NCBI GenBank assembly: GCA_031271965.1
Contig: JAISUS010000005.1
Coordinates: forward strand, 37,218 to 101,217
DNA: 64,000 nt
From: Prevotella sp.
GTDB lineage: Bacteria; Bacteroidota; Bacteroidia; Bacteroidales; Dysgonomonadaceae
Direction of reading: 5' to 3'
The translations under genes were made by a program, and so were the position numbers. Under the pieces are notes generated by a model, which was not told the DNA's origin, ran no database searches, and saw only the letters and a list, made by a program, of their open reading frames with translations. Of the stretch, positions 39,510 to 49,680 are shown piece by piece; within the stretch, counting starts at the first letter, position 1; each line of letters opens with the position of its first letter.

Positions 39510-41111
39510 TTAATAACCAGGATTTTGAGTTAGATTTCCGTTCACGGAAAGGTCTGTTACCGGAATCGGGAATATATTACGTGTTGCATCTACTGCTACA
39601 CCCTCCAATACTCCACCTTTGTAAGGCCAACGATAAGTTCCGGAAGTATATAATCCGTAGCGAACTAAGTCTGTACGACGGGTTCCTTCCCAATATAATT
39701 CACGAGAACGTTCATCCAATATGAAATCGGTGGTCAACTGACTTGATGAAATAGCTCCTGAGTTATCACCATATCCACGTTTGCGCAAGTCATTAACATA
39801 TCCCAATGCTGTATTTTTATCGCCACCTGTACCTCCGCGAAGAACAGCTTCGGCATACATTAAATACACATCCGCCAAACGGAACATAGGAAAATCGGTA
39901 TCCGGGAATTGAGTGTCAGAAGCAAGACTTCCGTCTGATTTCACATTCTTAAATTTGTATACAGCCCAACCTTCGGAAGTAAATGTACTTAGAGGTGTAG
40001 TCTTAATCTCGACAGAACGTCCTTCCGAGTAAAATATACCACGCTTATCCAATATATTTGCACTTGTTTTGTTGTTATTATCAGCAAAAGCAAATTTATT
40101 CACCAGATTCTGAGTAGAACGTGTACCATCCCATCCGGCGCTAACGCCATCAGTGGCCAATACATATTCCGATCCTCCCCGTGATGCACAGATAAGGAAT
40201 GTCATACCACCCCAAGTCTTGGTAGCTGCTCCGTCGAAACATATAGGGAAGATTATTTCATTTTTAGCCGTTACATTATTGTCAGCTTTAAATATGTTCG
40301 AATAATCAGTGGTCAAACTATACCCGCCTGCAATGACTTTGTTACAAGCCGTAAGACATTCTGTATACATTGCCTTTCCTGTATATACTTCAGCATTCAA
40401 ATAGATACGTGCCAATAAAGCATTCACTGCACCTTGATCTGCTCGACCATATGTCCCCTGACGAGCTGCAGGTAATGCACTTTCTATTTCGGTCAGCTCC
40501 GTAACAATCCAGTTAAATAATTCTTCCCTGCTCATTGGAGATGGGACTACCGAGAAGTTGCTTTCGGTAATAAACGGAGGACGTGCATATTGATCTAACA
40601 ACGTATAATATGCCAATGCGCGACAGAAGCGAGCTTCTGCTCTCAACTGGTCAGGCTTTGCATCAGCAGGGGCATTCCCTACTTGCTTCAAATACTCATT
40701 AGCCAAAGCTACTATAAACATACATCTTTGGTAGACACCTTCTATTGATTCATTTTTAGCATTAGACCATGTCATATTATTTATCTCCGGCACCCAAGAG
40801 TCGTTAGCCCAAGCTACCTTGCACTCATCTGTAGAAACTTCTTGCAGGTTCCACCACGAACGTAATAGCTGTGCATTCCCCGGGTCGAGATTTTCGATAT
40901 CGCTGCTTCCTTCTCCATCCTGTCCACTGATGGCCCAGACAGAGTATATTTTCATCAGCCCTTTTGTATAACTGGCCGCATCGGAATATGCAATATCACC
41001 AGTTACTATTGTTTCATCCAACGGCTTTACATCCAAATCACCCAAGCAAGAGCTCAAAGTCAATGCCATTCCGCCAAATAGTGATAATATATATTTTGCT
41101 TTCATTTTCAT
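39510..41111 (-). CDS. SusD/RagB family outer-membrane lipoprotein
   Basis: A 533-residue surface lipoprotein (lipobox LSSC, Cys22) that captures oligosaccharide and hands it to its SusC partner. TPR-like helices bear the family marks AEARFCRALAYYTLLDQYARPPF, GRADQGAVNALLARIYLNAEVY and PMFRLADVYLMYAEAVLR. The end, NIFPIPVTDLSVNGNLTQNPGY, is a typical SusD C-terminus. It is five bases after susC. Confidence 0.96.
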   Translation of the reverse strand: MKMKAKYILSLFGGMALTLSSCLGDLDVKPLDETIVTGDIAYSDAASYTKGLMKIYSVWAISGQDGEGSSDIENLDPGNAQLLRSWWNLQEVSTDECKVAWANDSWVPEINNMTWSNAKNESIEGVYQRCMFIVALANEYLKQVGNAPADAKPDQLRAEARFCRALAYYTLLDQYARPPFITESNFSVVPSPMSREELFNWIVTELTEIESALPAARQGTYGRADQGAVNALLARIYLNAEVYTGKAMYTECLTACNKVIAGGYSLTTDYSNIFKADNNVTAKNEIIFPICFDGAATKTWGGMTFLICASRGGSEYVLATDGVSAGWDGTRSTQNLVNKFAFADNNNKTSANILDKRGIFYSEGRSVEIKTTPLSTFTSEGWAVYKFKNVKSDGSLASDTQFPDTDFPMFRLADVYLMYAEAVLRGGTGGDKNTALGYVNDLRKRGYGDNSGAISSSQLTTDFILDERSRELYWEGTRRTDLVRYGLYTSGTYRWPYKGGVLEGVAVDATRNIFPIPVTDLSVNGNLTQNPGY

Positions 41112-41116
41112 ATCAA

Positions 41117-44100
41117 TTAAAAGTTAAGATTCAAACCCAAAGTGTATGTTCTTGGACGAGGCCATATATTACTGTCTATCCCAGAGTTTTCAGGGTCCAA
41201 ACCACTATAATTAGTTATTGTAAATACATTCTGCACAGAAAAACTTAAACGCCCCGATAATTTGTTTGCCAATATTCTGTTGAAAGAATAACCAAGAGTT
41301 AAATTATCCATTTTAAGGAACGATGCATTTTCCAGAAAATGATCAGATAGTTGCTGTTCGGTTCCATTTTTACTAGAAAATCCTGTATCATATACCCCGG
41401 TATATATATTCGACAAGAAACCTTGATTATTAAATGTCAAAGGGGTAGAATTTTGAGCAGCGAATGCATTAAACACATAATTACCAAAGTTCGCACGCAA
41501 ATTGAATCCTAAATCAAAGTTTTTATATTTAAATGTAGAACTTAGTCCCATAAACACATTCGGCATCGGATTTTTATCTGTCAAATATCGGTCAGCTTCT
41601 GTTATTTTCCCGTCTTTATTACGATCTACAAATACATTTTGCAAAGGTTTTCCATCTTCTCCGTAAACTTGCTGATATAACCAAAATGTATTAGGAGCAT
41701 ATCCGGTCTGGTGTTTTTGAGTGCGCAGGCCTGTCCCATATCCAGGGTCCCCGATCTGAATACCCGGATAATCAGGGTTATATGAAGCTGTAAGGTTTGT
41801 CACCTCACTTTTATTCCAAGTAACATTGTATCCTAAATCCCAAGATATATCCTTTGTATCCACAGCTACAACATTGACATTAAATTCGACACCTTCATTC
41901 TTCATATTACCAACATTAGCTGTAATGATATTGCTAAAATTAGTTCCGGCCGGTGAATCTATACTATTTAATAAATCTTTTGTCTTTTTCTGATAATATT
42001 CGATACTACCATTGATACGATTATTCCAAAATCCATAATCTATACCAATATTTGTTGTTGCTGTTTCCTCCCATTTCAGATCCGGGTTATAACCTAACGG
42101 TTTTAAAAGACCTGAGCCTAAATATGTACTATTCGGATTGGTTCCAAACTGGTAATAAGGAATATAACCGTAACTAGTACCTATATTTTGTTGCCCGGTC
42201 ACTCCGTATCCGACACGTAATTTCAGATTTGATAATGCATCGAATTTATTCTGCATAAACGGCTCTTTCGAAATTGTCCACGCCAAAGCTGCTGAAGGGA
42301 ACACCCCCCAACGGTTATCTTTACTGAAACGAGAAGACCCATCGTCACGTAAAGTAGCAGTTAACAAGTAACGATCCTTGAAATTATAGTTCAAACGGCC
42401 GAAGAACGAAATCAGATAATCCTCTGATGGCATAGGACGACTTGCTGTCCAAACATATTGCTTCAGGGCTTCATCATATTCAAATCCTTGCTTATTCCCT
42501 ATAAAATCGGTTGGATTTGAAAACGTTTTATCAAAATTAGATTGATAGAAATGTTGATATGAATAACCACCCATCACATCTATATTACTTTGTATTGATT
42601 CGAAGTACTTATTATAGTTCAAATAAAAATCAAGAAGCTGGTTTCTACGCAACTGATCCCATGCTGAATAACGTCCTACATCCGGAAGGTCAGAATCTTT
42701 AGATGCCTGATATGAACCCACAGTTGGTCCGTTATGTCCGGTAGAAGTAGCTACATCATATCCGAGATTCAGGTTAGCTCGCAATTCAGGCAGAAAATGG
42801 AGCTTATAGTCAAGTTGGATATTACCCAAGCTACGTTTTGTCTTTCCTGAATTTTTCACATCATACAACATGGACATCGGATTATTCGGAGCCAATTTGT
42901 TAGGCTCTGTACCTTGCATATGATTCCAATAGCCATGATATCCGGTCTCGTCATAGATCGGCTTGGTCGGATCATAAAATGCGGCAGCACCAACTGCCCC
43001 GGAATCAGCAAAAGTATTATTGTTGATAGTACCTTTTACATTAATATTTACACTTAAATGATCATTAAAGAATTTAGGGCTTAAGCTTACACTACCGGTA
43101 TAACGCTCATAGTTGGAAGTCCGCAAAGTTCCGTCTTCATTGGTATAACCAACAGAGACACGGTAAGGCAATATCCCGGCAGTCCCGGCAAGACTCAAGT
43201 TTTGGTCTGTAGAGAAAGCTGTGCGGAAAATAGCATCCTGCCAATCAGTACGCTGCATAGGATATTGATTGAGCAATTCGTAGGCGTTATCCCCTGCATC
43301 TGTCCCCTGAGGATAATAAGTCGATATAGTCCGATAAAATTCATCAGGACTCATTGTTTTAATTTTCTTATACGGATCACTAAAACTATAGGTACTGTTG
43401 TAAGAAATTTTTACTTTCGACGATGAACCTTTTTTTGTTGTAATAATAATTACACCATTAGAAGCACGAGAACCATAAATTGCAGTTGCCGAAGCATCTT
43501 TCAATACAGTAAATGTTTCTATATCATTCGGATTGATTGTAGCTAAGGCATTAGGTGTTCCGGGAGCAGCATCGTTAGATGTAGGAATACCATCTATTAC
43601 AATAAGAGGGTCGTTGTTGGCAGACAACGAAGCTCCACTACGAATACGAATTGTAGAACCGGAGCCAGGAGCCCCGTTGCCAGGTTGAACAAACAAACCT
43701 GAGACTTTACCTTGCAACATTTGCTGAGGCGATGTTATGGCTCCTTTATTGATTTCTTCCGCTTTAATAGCGATAACCGAACCACTGAGATCGGATTTCT
43801 TAACACTACCGTATCCTATGACAACAACTTCATCCAATAGTTCGGTATTATCTTCCAATACAACATCTATCTGGCTTTTTCCAGCAACCGGGATTTCTAC
43901 TGTCCGATAACCCAGAAACGAGAAAACCAATACGCCATTGCTCGGCACATTAGCTATCTGATAGTTTCCATCCAAATCGGTCATGGTACCATTAGTTGTA
44001 CCCTTGACAACAACGCTGGCACTGATAACAGGCTCATTGCTATTATCCTTCACATTACCTCTTACCGAAATATTTCCACTTTGTGAAAAAGCTCCCGGTG

Positions 44101-44167
44101 CAGAGACTAGCATTCCCAACATAAACAGCAGGAATACGTTAACACATTTTTTAATCTTTCTTTTCAT
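41117..44167 (-). CDS. SusC/RagA-type TonB-dependent transporter
   Basis: A 1016-residue outer-membrane channel importing glucan fragments with TonB energy. A signal peptide (cleavage near GAFSQ) precedes a carboxypeptidase-regulatory-like domain (about 32-115, ISVRGNVKDNSNEPVISASV). Then come EVVVIGYGSVKKSDLSG and a plug with FTVLKDASATAIYGSRASNGV (about residues 215-235). The barrel ends in RTYTLGLNLNF, with the terminal phenylalanine for BAM assembly. It is first in the susCDE operon. A LacI-type palindrome is about 340 bases upstream. The GH97 neighbour suggests starch or maltodextrin as substrate. Confidence 0.96.
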   Translation of the reverse strand: MKRKIKKCVNVFLLFMLGMLVSAPGAFSQSGNISVRGNVKDNSNEPVISASVVVKGTTNGTMTDLDGNYQIANVPSNGVLVFSFLGYRTVEIPVAGKSQIDVVLEDNTELLDEVVVIGYGSVKKSDLSGSVIAIKAEEINKGAITSPQQMLQGKVSGLFVQPGNGAPGSGSTIRIRSGASLSANNDPLIVIDGIPTSNDAAPGTPNALATINPNDIETFTVLKDASATAIYGSRASNGVIIITTKKGSSSKVKISYNSTYSFSDPYKKIKTMSPDEFYRTISTYYPQGTDAGDNAYELLNQYPMQRTDWQDAIFRTAFSTDQNLSLAGTAGILPYRVSVGYTNEDGTLRTSNYERYTGSVSLSPKFFNDHLSVNINVKGTINNNTFADSGAVGAAAFYDPTKPIYDETGYHGYWNHMQGTEPNKLAPNNPMSMLYDVKNSGKTKRSLGNIQLDYKLHFLPELRANLNLGYDVATSTGHNGPTVGSYQASKDSDLPDVGRYSAWDQLRRNQLLDFYLNYNKYFESIQSNIDVMGGYSYQHFYQSNFDKTFSNPTDFIGNKQGFEYDEALKQYVWTASRPMPSEDYLISFFGRLNYNFKDRYLLTATLRDDGSSRFSKDNRWGVFPSAALAWTISKEPFMQNKFDALSNLKLRVGYGVTGQQNIGTSYGYIPYYQFGTNPNSTYLGSGLLKPLGYNPDLKWEETATTNIGIDYGFWNNRINGSIEYYQKKTKDLLNSIDSPAGTNFSNIITANVGNMKNEGVEFNVNVVAVDTKDISWDLGYNVTWNKSEVTNLTASYNPDYPGIQIGDPGYGTGLRTQKHQTGYAPNTFWLYQQVYGEDGKPLQNVFVDRNKDGKITEADRYLTDKNPMPNVFMGLSSTFKYKNFDLGFNLRANFGNYVFNAFAAQNSTPLTFNNQGFLSNIYTGVYDTGFSSKNGTEQQLSDHFLENASFLKMDNLTLGYSFNRILANKLSGRLSFSVQNVFTITNYSGLDPENSGIDSNIWPRPRTYTLGLNLNF

Positions 44168-44505
44168 GCGAAATACTATTAAGATTAACGTTAATATTGA
44201 TTGTTTTTAATCTTTTTATATTGATACTCTATTTATGGAAAAACTCAAAAACCTTGACTTTACACAGAAGCAATCTATCTAACGTAAAGACGCAAAATAT
44301 AAGCCCACCAAATATCGTCAGGCAAAATGGCGTTACATAGTATAATATGTTGGATCTGATTTTGCATTTATCTTGGTTACGATTTATTTATTAGGGTCTT
44401 AGCAAACTGATTCCTCTTCGACGCATCACAGATTTATAATACAAATATGATAACTTGAATTATGTTTATTCGCATAAGATTTTGTAAAAGTTACGTTTTG
44501 GTTAT

Positions 44506-44517
44506 GCAAACGATTGC
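44506..44517. promoter_or_regulatory. LacI-type operator upstream of susC
   Basis: GCAAACGATTGC differs from the perfect palindrome at 38342 by a single base, and both sites share flanking TGCA character. It lies about 65 bases upstream of the candidate susC -7 box, a position compatible with activation. Confidence 0.6.
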
Positions 44518-44584
44518 AATCATGTCTAAACAGTCTTCAATTCTATCTTTCTCATTCTTAGCCACCAATAATATAGAAACAAAA

Positions 44585-44611
44585 AAAAGAGGGTGATGTT
44601 CACCCTCTTTT
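44585..44611 (-). terminator. Terminator after AsmA-like gene
   Basis: A 12-bp stem (44585-44596 with 44600-44611) is followed, on the minus strand, by a long T-run. Confidence 0.93.
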
Positions 44612-44633
44612 TATTATATACTCTTTTATTAAG

Positions 44634-47288
44634 TTACTCTCCTGAGCCTTCTATCTTTTTGATTTGCTCCTCAGCCTTATTCCTCACATTCTGAGCCTGT
44701 TTCTTCGACTCATCTACAAGTTTCCTACCTGCGGCCTGAGCTGCAGCTTTGGCTATCGGATTATTCCCTGCTTTTTCGATAAGAACTTGAGATTGTTTTT
44801 CAGCTTCAGAAACTAAATTGTTCGCAGCGGCATCAGCCTCTGTTCGCAATTTTTCTATTTGTTTTGCTTTTTCTTCCGAAAGTTTAGCTGATACATCAGC
44901 GCCTTTTTCACCACCGAGCAAATCTCCGACAACTGATGTGGCCGCCCCTGACAACAAAGCCTTAGTATCTATGCCAATCTTAGGATTGGTAAACGTTCCG
45001 CCGATAGTAACAGGTATTGCACTTACAAAATTATTCGCTAATGATTTCGGCAATGTCACTGTTCCTTTATAATCTATACTTTGATCGAGGCCTGTAGATC
45101 CTTCCAACTTCATAACTCCGCCACCGCCAAAATTCACATTAAATGGTTTTGTTGTGAGTTTCCCGGCATTGATAGTGAATGGCAAATTAATATCTTTAGT
45201 AGAGAAAGATTTCAATGCATCCGTTTTCAATGAAGATGAAAGAGCCGAAAGTGCTTCCACCCCTTCTATCTTAACATCGCTGGTCTGCAATGCACCACTA
45301 CCCGTCAAGCTGGCGAGAGTTTGCATAATCGTTTGCCCCAACGACGTATCGAATTTTAAATTCATAGAATATGTACCTGCCAGTTTTTCAAAAATAGGAG
45401 CAAACTTCCGGATGGATTCGACAGACTTGAATGTTTCGGCAAAGGAAACCTTAGACAAAGCCAAATCAAAATTCACTTTCGGATTTTTAGGGTCGGAGGT
45501 ATTGTATGTTCCACTCACTTTACACGAGCCCCCCAAGGCATTTGCCCCTACATTGTTAAGACTTAGAATACCATCCCTGACCGTCATATTCCCGGCCATA
45601 TTGGTAATATTGATCTTGCCATATACAATCTGATTCAAAGCGGCATTCAGCGCAAAATCTATATTTTTAGGGATTATAATATCTTCCGAAGTAGCCGTTT
45701 CTACTTCCGTTCCCGAAGTTTCGCTACTTATAAAATCGTTTGCGTTCAGATAGTTTGACTTAATATTTAATTGGCCTTTAAGCGTCTGGTCTTTCAATGC
45801 ATAAGCTATAAAATTCTCCAAACGTCCGGTTGCAGAAAGATCGTTCTTGCCTATTTGCACATTCAGAGAAGATAGATTTACATAGCGGGGAGTAAATTCC
45901 AATCCGGCATCATTTATCAATATATCGGGCATATCTTGTGATTTGTAGGTCATACCGTTTACTTTCAACGTACCGGCAGCAGAAACATTTTCATATTGCT
46001 CTTTTTCTATTGCGGACATCCTCGCGGCAATATTTATATCTGCAACTATGGTACCATCGAGTTCCGTGCCCTTTTCCAATGGATATACTTCTTTTATCAT
46101 TCCCAGATTTAATGTACCATTGGCACGGGCTTTCAAATTCGGATCACTTATAGGTGTAGAAATATTCAGGCTTCCGGCAAATGGATTTCCACCCAAATTG
46201 AAACTAAATTTGCTTATATCGATTATTGTATTATCCAATGAACCACCTTTACTATTTATAGCCATATTCACATTAATATTGTTCACAGACTTTGGCAGTG
46301 ACGGATACTGGAACATGGCGTCATTCACGGTAATTTTCACATCGAACGCCGGATATGTTTCATCCTGCATCAGACCTTTTACATAAGCCTCCAGAGAAGC
46401 TGTCCCTGATGTTTTCACATCCTTAAAGTCTGCCGTATACATAGCCGGAACAATAGACAATATATCTTTAAACTGGGTATTCGGTGCATTCAATTTCAAA
46501 TCGAAATCCATACCTTCTCCATCTTTGCCCACAATAGCAAACGAACCGTCAATAGAAGCTTTCAGGTCATTCAACTGGAGTTCGCTCTCTGCAAATGTAA
46601 ATTTAAAGCTATCGAAATTGGCATTCAGAGCAGCATTAGCTACTCCTTTCACTTTACTCAGATATGGAATGCCATCCATAAAGAACGACACTTCGTCTAT
46701 TGTTGAAGTTGTCTTCAATGTAGTTTCACTGGCCGAGAAATCGCCCGACACTTCACCATTCCATTTGCTCATTACAATTTTCATATTTGTAGAATCGTTC
46801 TGGAATGTGAGATTACAGTCGTTGAGTGATATTTTTTTCAGATTAAGTTTAAATGGTGTGCTTTCTGTAGCAGCATCAGTTGTAGCAGTAGAATCCACTT
46901 TCATAATATCCCAGTTGGCACGGCCGTCTGGTAATATTTTAGCATAAACCGATGCTTTGTCAAGATTTATTTTCGAGATATTGTATTCACTTCCGAAGAG
47001 ACTCATCAAATCGATAGTTACACTCGCCGACTTTGCCTGCAACAATGTATCTTTCTCAAAATCCCCCACTCCTATTACTGTTGCATTCTCTAGAGACAAT
47101 GTAGCCTTAGGAAAGTTAGAAAACAAATTTAATCCAAAATCCTTAATATCAACTTTGGCTTCGAGCTGTTCGTTGGCAACATTCAGTACCGCGGTTTTAA
47201 TTTTATCTTTAAACAAAAAGGGTATCGCAATCATTGCCACAACAATGACCAACAGTATAACCCCAACAATAGTCAGTGCTTTTTTCAT
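44634..47288 (-). CDS. AsmA family protein
   Basis: An 884-residue protein with one N-terminal membrane helix (about residues 5-28) and a long periplasmic beta-rich body. An AsmA N-terminal domain (LNLFSNFPKATLSLENATV) and a later AsmA-like C-terminal part with GGGVMKLEGSTGLDQSIDYKG are visible. The end is an Ala/Lys/Glu-rich coiled-coil tail (about 800-884). AsmA-type proteins are thought to help move phospholipids between membranes. The start at 47288 gives a good membrane helix. Confidence 0.9.
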   Translation of the reverse strand: MKKALTIVGVILLVIVVAMIAIPFLFKDKIKTAVLNVANEQLEAKVDIKDFGLNLFSNFPKATLSLENATVIGVGDFEKDTLLQAKSASVTIDLMSLFGSEYNISKINLDKASVYAKILPDGRANWDIMKVDSTATTDAATESTPFKLNLKKISLNDCNLTFQNDSTNMKIVMSKWNGEVSGDFSASETTLKTTSTIDEVSFFMDGIPYLSKVKGVANAALNANFDSFKFTFAESELQLNDLKASIDGSFAIVGKDGEGMDFDLKLNAPNTQFKDILSIVPAMYTADFKDVKTSGTASLEAYVKGLMQDETYPAFDVKITVNDAMFQYPSLPKSVNNINVNMAINSKGGSLDNTIIDISKFSFNLGGNPFAGSLNISTPISDPNLKARANGTLNLGMIKEVYPLEKGTELDGTIVADINIAARMSAIEKEQYENVSAAGTLKVNGMTYKSQDMPDILINDAGLEFTPRYVNLSSLNVQIGKNDLSATGRLENFIAYALKDQTLKGQLNIKSNYLNANDFISSETSGTEVETATSEDIIIPKNIDFALNAALNQIVYGKINITNMAGNMTVRDGILSLNNVGANALGGSCKVSGTYNTSDPKNPKVNFDLALSKVSFAETFKSVESIRKFAPIFEKLAGTYSMNLKFDTSLGQTIMQTLASLTGSGALQTSDVKIEGVEALSALSSSLKTDALKSFSTKDINLPFTINAGKLTTKPFNVNFGGGGVMKLEGSTGLDQSIDYKGTVTLPKSLANNFVSAIPVTIGGTFTNPKIGIDTKALLSGAATSVVGDLLGGEKGADVSAKLSEEKAKQIEKLRTEADAAANNLVSEAEKQSQVLIEKAGNNPIAKAAAQAAGRKLVDESKKQAQNVRNKAEEQIKKIEGSGE

Positions 47289-47407
47289 AATTCTATCGAT
47301 TTGAAATTTCTATTAAATCTATAACGCAAATATTCCCTAGTTCTTGTTTAGTATATCAAACTAGTTGCAAATTACGACTTTATTTTTTATCCGGACAAAT
47401 CGATGAT

Positions 47408-48433
47408 TTATTTACCGCTTAAGAGGTTAAACCTGAAAGCAAAATCCAGTGTAATCTGATGTTCGTAATTAAATGTATTACCTGAGTGGGATTTCAGTCT
47501 TAATAAACTAGGTTTATAAACTAAGCCTATACTAAAATTCCGCGATACATAACAATATCCGTTGAATACCAAACCTAAAGTAGGATATTCGTATCTCTGA
47601 CGACTATATATATTGGGGGAAGCATTGTAATTATAAGCCCGAAGTTCCGGTTTCATATAGTTAGGAGGCATACTATAGCTATCTTTGCGATAGATTGTGT
47701 AATTATAGGAAAGCCCATAGCCAAAAGAAAATCTGTTTAATCTGTGGTTATGCGACACACTCAGACTATACATATTAAATCTGTCATCAACACATGGCTC
47801 ATCCGGCCATCTGTTATCTTCATTATCGTAATAGTAATAATCGTCCTCACCAATATGAGAAGAAGTCATTGTCCCTGTTAAATTAACGAATTTGTCTTTT
47901 TTATAATAATAGTCGAATCCGACAGACAAGCCCACAACCGAACCTTGAGTTACCCTCGAATACTTCTCCGGCTTGATTGTATTAAGGCTTGGGTATATAA
48001 ACGGAAGAGAAAAATAGAAATTAAGATCGCCTTTGCGAATATTAAAGCGATTGTTATACAAATTCAGACTCTTGTCAAACGTCAACCTGTTATTGTAAGT
48101 ATATCTCTTGGGGCTAGACAAATCTACAAAAAGGCCCGGCCAAAAACACAAAATATTCAGATAATAATTTTGAGAGAATTTAGACGGAACGTTTACCGTT
48201 TTATGTAAAGAATCTGACTGTAAAACAAATTGCAACGACTTGTTGCTTCGGGGAACACTAAAGCTCAACACATTAGCATCAGATAACAATTGGGTACGTA
48301 GTGTATCGCCACGAACGATGGCCTTTGCCGGTTGCTCCGTATAAACAGAAACAGACGTCCATTCGCCATTCATTATAGAGGCGCAAGAAACAAACATACA
48401 GCAGATAAACACAAGCACTAAACATTTCACCAT
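47408..48433 (-). CDS. Lipoprotein with beta-barrel-like C-terminus
   Basis: A 341-residue lipoprotein (lipobox FVSC, Cys17). The first third resembles a PEGA-like or surface-exposed domain (SVSVYTEQPAKAIVRGDTLRT), and the rest consists of alternating aromatic strands such as FSFGYGLSYNYTIYRK and YCYVSRNFSIGLVYKP, ending in FAFRFNL, as in small outer-membrane barrels. A lipoprotein joined to a barrel is unusual; I do not recognise the family. It is divergent from the PspC operon. Confidence 0.75.
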   Translation of the reverse strand: MVKCLVLVFICCMFVSCASIMNGEWTSVSVYTEQPAKAIVRGDTLRTQLLSDANVLSFSVPRSNKSLQFVLQSDSLHKTVNVPSKFSQNYYLNILCFWPGLFVDLSSPKRYTYNNRLTFDKSLNLYNNRFNIRKGDLNFYFSLPFIYPSLNTIKPEKYSRVTQGSVVGLSVGFDYYYKKDKFVNLTGTMTSSHIGEDDYYYYDNEDNRWPDEPCVDDRFNMYSLSVSHNHRLNRFSFGYGLSYNYTIYRKDSYSMPPNYMKPELRAYNYNASPNIYSRQRYEYPTLGLVFNGYCYVSRNFSIGLVYKPSLLRLKSHSGNTFNYEHQITLDFAFRFNLLSGK

Positions 48434-48626
48434 AGCAATCGATTTAAAAGATTTCTATATTATAGATGCACAAAAGAATAAAAAAGCTGTACAACCTATA
48501 AAAAAAGATAAAGAGTCACTTTTAAAAGATAACATAAAAGTTAAACAAAGTTAATTAAATACACGCATCGAAACAATAAACACCTCATAATATGCACAAT
48601 ACGCAAAATACACCAAAATAACAAAG

Positions 48627-48647
48627 GTACCATGTATTGCATGGTAC
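48627..48647. promoter_or_regulatory. Dyad operator at PspC-PadR promoter
   Basis: GTACCATG (48627-48634) and CATGGTAC (48640-48647) are perfect reverse complements around five bases, just upstream of the -7 box at 48661. A related half-site, CATGGTATAGTAC, lies downstream at 48681-48693. The sites bracket the promoter, as expected for autorepression by the PadR-type regulator encoded at 49333. Confidence 0.7.
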
Positions 48648-48660
48648 TAATATTTATTTA

Positions 48661-48668
48661 TATATTTG
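48661..48668 (+). promoter_or_regulatory. TAnnTTTG -7 box of PspC-PadR operon
   Basis: TATATTTG matches the consensus 43 bases before the start at 48711 and lies between the two operator-like sequences. Confidence 0.7.
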
Positions 48669-48710
48669 CATTACAAACAACATGGTATAGTACAGTAAAA
48701 AATATTCGAT

Positions 48711-49295
48711 ATGAAAAAGATAATAGAAGTAAGCATAGGAAGCATCAATTTCACAATGGAAGACGATGCATATATCAGATTGAAAGAATATTTGAAACGT
48801 TTCGAGTCTACAATTTCAGATAAGAAAGAAGCTGAAGAGATAATGGAAGATGTGGAAGCCCGTGTAGCAGAGATTTTTCAAAAAGAAATGAAATTTACAA
48901 ATCAAGTAGTAGATATGAAACTTGTACAAACAGCAATAGATCATCTAGGAGAAGTTGAGAACAATAGTGATGGAAACAAGACTCAAAATAGCGAGAGAAG
49001 CCAAAATTCATATTCCGAAAGATATACGCAAGGCGACAAACGTTTTCATCGCGATATAGACAATAAAATGGTTGCGGGAGTATGTAGTGGCCTGGCTGCT
49101 TACACCAATATAGACGTTACCATCATACGTGTAATATTTGCAGCTCTGTCTTTTGCATATGGTACAGCTATACTGATATACATCATTTTATGGTTTGTTG
49201 CCCCGAAAGCTATAACCGTCAGTCAAAAATTAGAAATGAGAGGCTATGCACCCACTGCAGAAAACATTAGGAAATATACATCCCAATACAAATAA
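48711..49295 (+). CDS. PspC domain protein (short)
   Basis: A 194-residue membrane protein. An N-terminal cytoplasmic region (about 1-80) with EVSIGSINFTMEDDAYIRL and EEIMEDVEARVAEIF is shared with the longer paralogue at 49681. The PspC domain follows (about 110-165: FHRDIDNKMVAGVCSGLAAY), with two membrane helices ending WFVAPKA. PspC proteins take part in envelope-stress responses. It is first in the operon, followed by a PadR regulator. Confidence 0.9.
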   Translation: MKKIIEVSIGSINFTMEDDAYIRLKEYLKRFESTISDKKEAEEIMEDVEARVAEIFQKEMKFTNQVVDMKLVQTAIDHLGEVENNSDGNKTQNSERSQNSYSERYTQGDKRFHRDIDNKMVAGVCSGLAAYTNIDVTIIRVIFAALSFAYGTAILIYIILWFVAPKAITVSQKLEMRGYAPTAENIRKYTSQYK

Positions 49296-49332
49296 CAAGC
49301 TGTAATACGGCTAATTATAAAAGATATATAGT

Positions 49333-49668
49333 ATGGAAACGATAAATGTAGACAATATAAAAGCACAGATGCGCAAAGGAATTCTGGAATATTGCATTCT
49401 AAGCATTCTGTCCAAAGGAGACGCATATGTTTCTGATATCATCAACGAACTAAAAGATTCCGAGATGATTGTAGTGGAAGGCACACTGTACCCCCTGCTT
49501 ACCAGACAAAAAAACCAAGGGGTATTGAGTTACCGGTGGGAAGAATCCACACAGGGGCCTCCTCGCAAATATTATGCCATAACAGACAAAGGGAAAGCAA
49601 TGCTGACCGAACTTGACATGGTATGGGCAGATTTGGTACGGGTAATAGATAACATAAGAAACAAATAA
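49333..49668 (+). CDS. PadR family transcriptional regulator
   Basis: A 111-residue winged-helix repressor. AQMRKGILEYCILSILSKGDAYVSDI is the PadR helix-turn-helix start, and VEGTLYPLLTRQKNQGVLSYRWEES the recognition and wing region with the typical YPLL motif. It is placed between two PspC genes, with 37 and 12 bases to its neighbours, and very probably controls this operon through the dyad at 48627. The effector is unknown. Confidence 0.95.
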   Translation: METINVDNIKAQMRKGILEYCILSILSKGDAYVSDIINELKDSEMIVVEGTLYPLLTRQKNQGVLSYRWEESTQGPPRKYYAITDKGKAMLTELDMVWADLVRVIDNIRNK

Positions 49669-49680
49669 AATCTAAATACA

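Larger units (their letters stand above)
44168..44633. other. Regulatory region of starch-type PUL
   Basis: 466 AT-rich bases without a gene, upstream of susC. They contain an imperfect minus-strand -7 box (CATATTTG, 44442-44449), a LacI-type palindrome at 44506-44517, and the terminator of the AsmA-like gene at 44585-44611. The leader of about 270 bases is long, but I see no recognised riboswitch in it. Confidence 0.6.

Noticed and set aside
46957..47304. Several plus-strand frames of more than 100 codons opposite the AsmA-like gene
   Set aside because: They are antisense shadows of a well-supported gene with membrane helix and domain structure, and show no own family features or promoter boxes.
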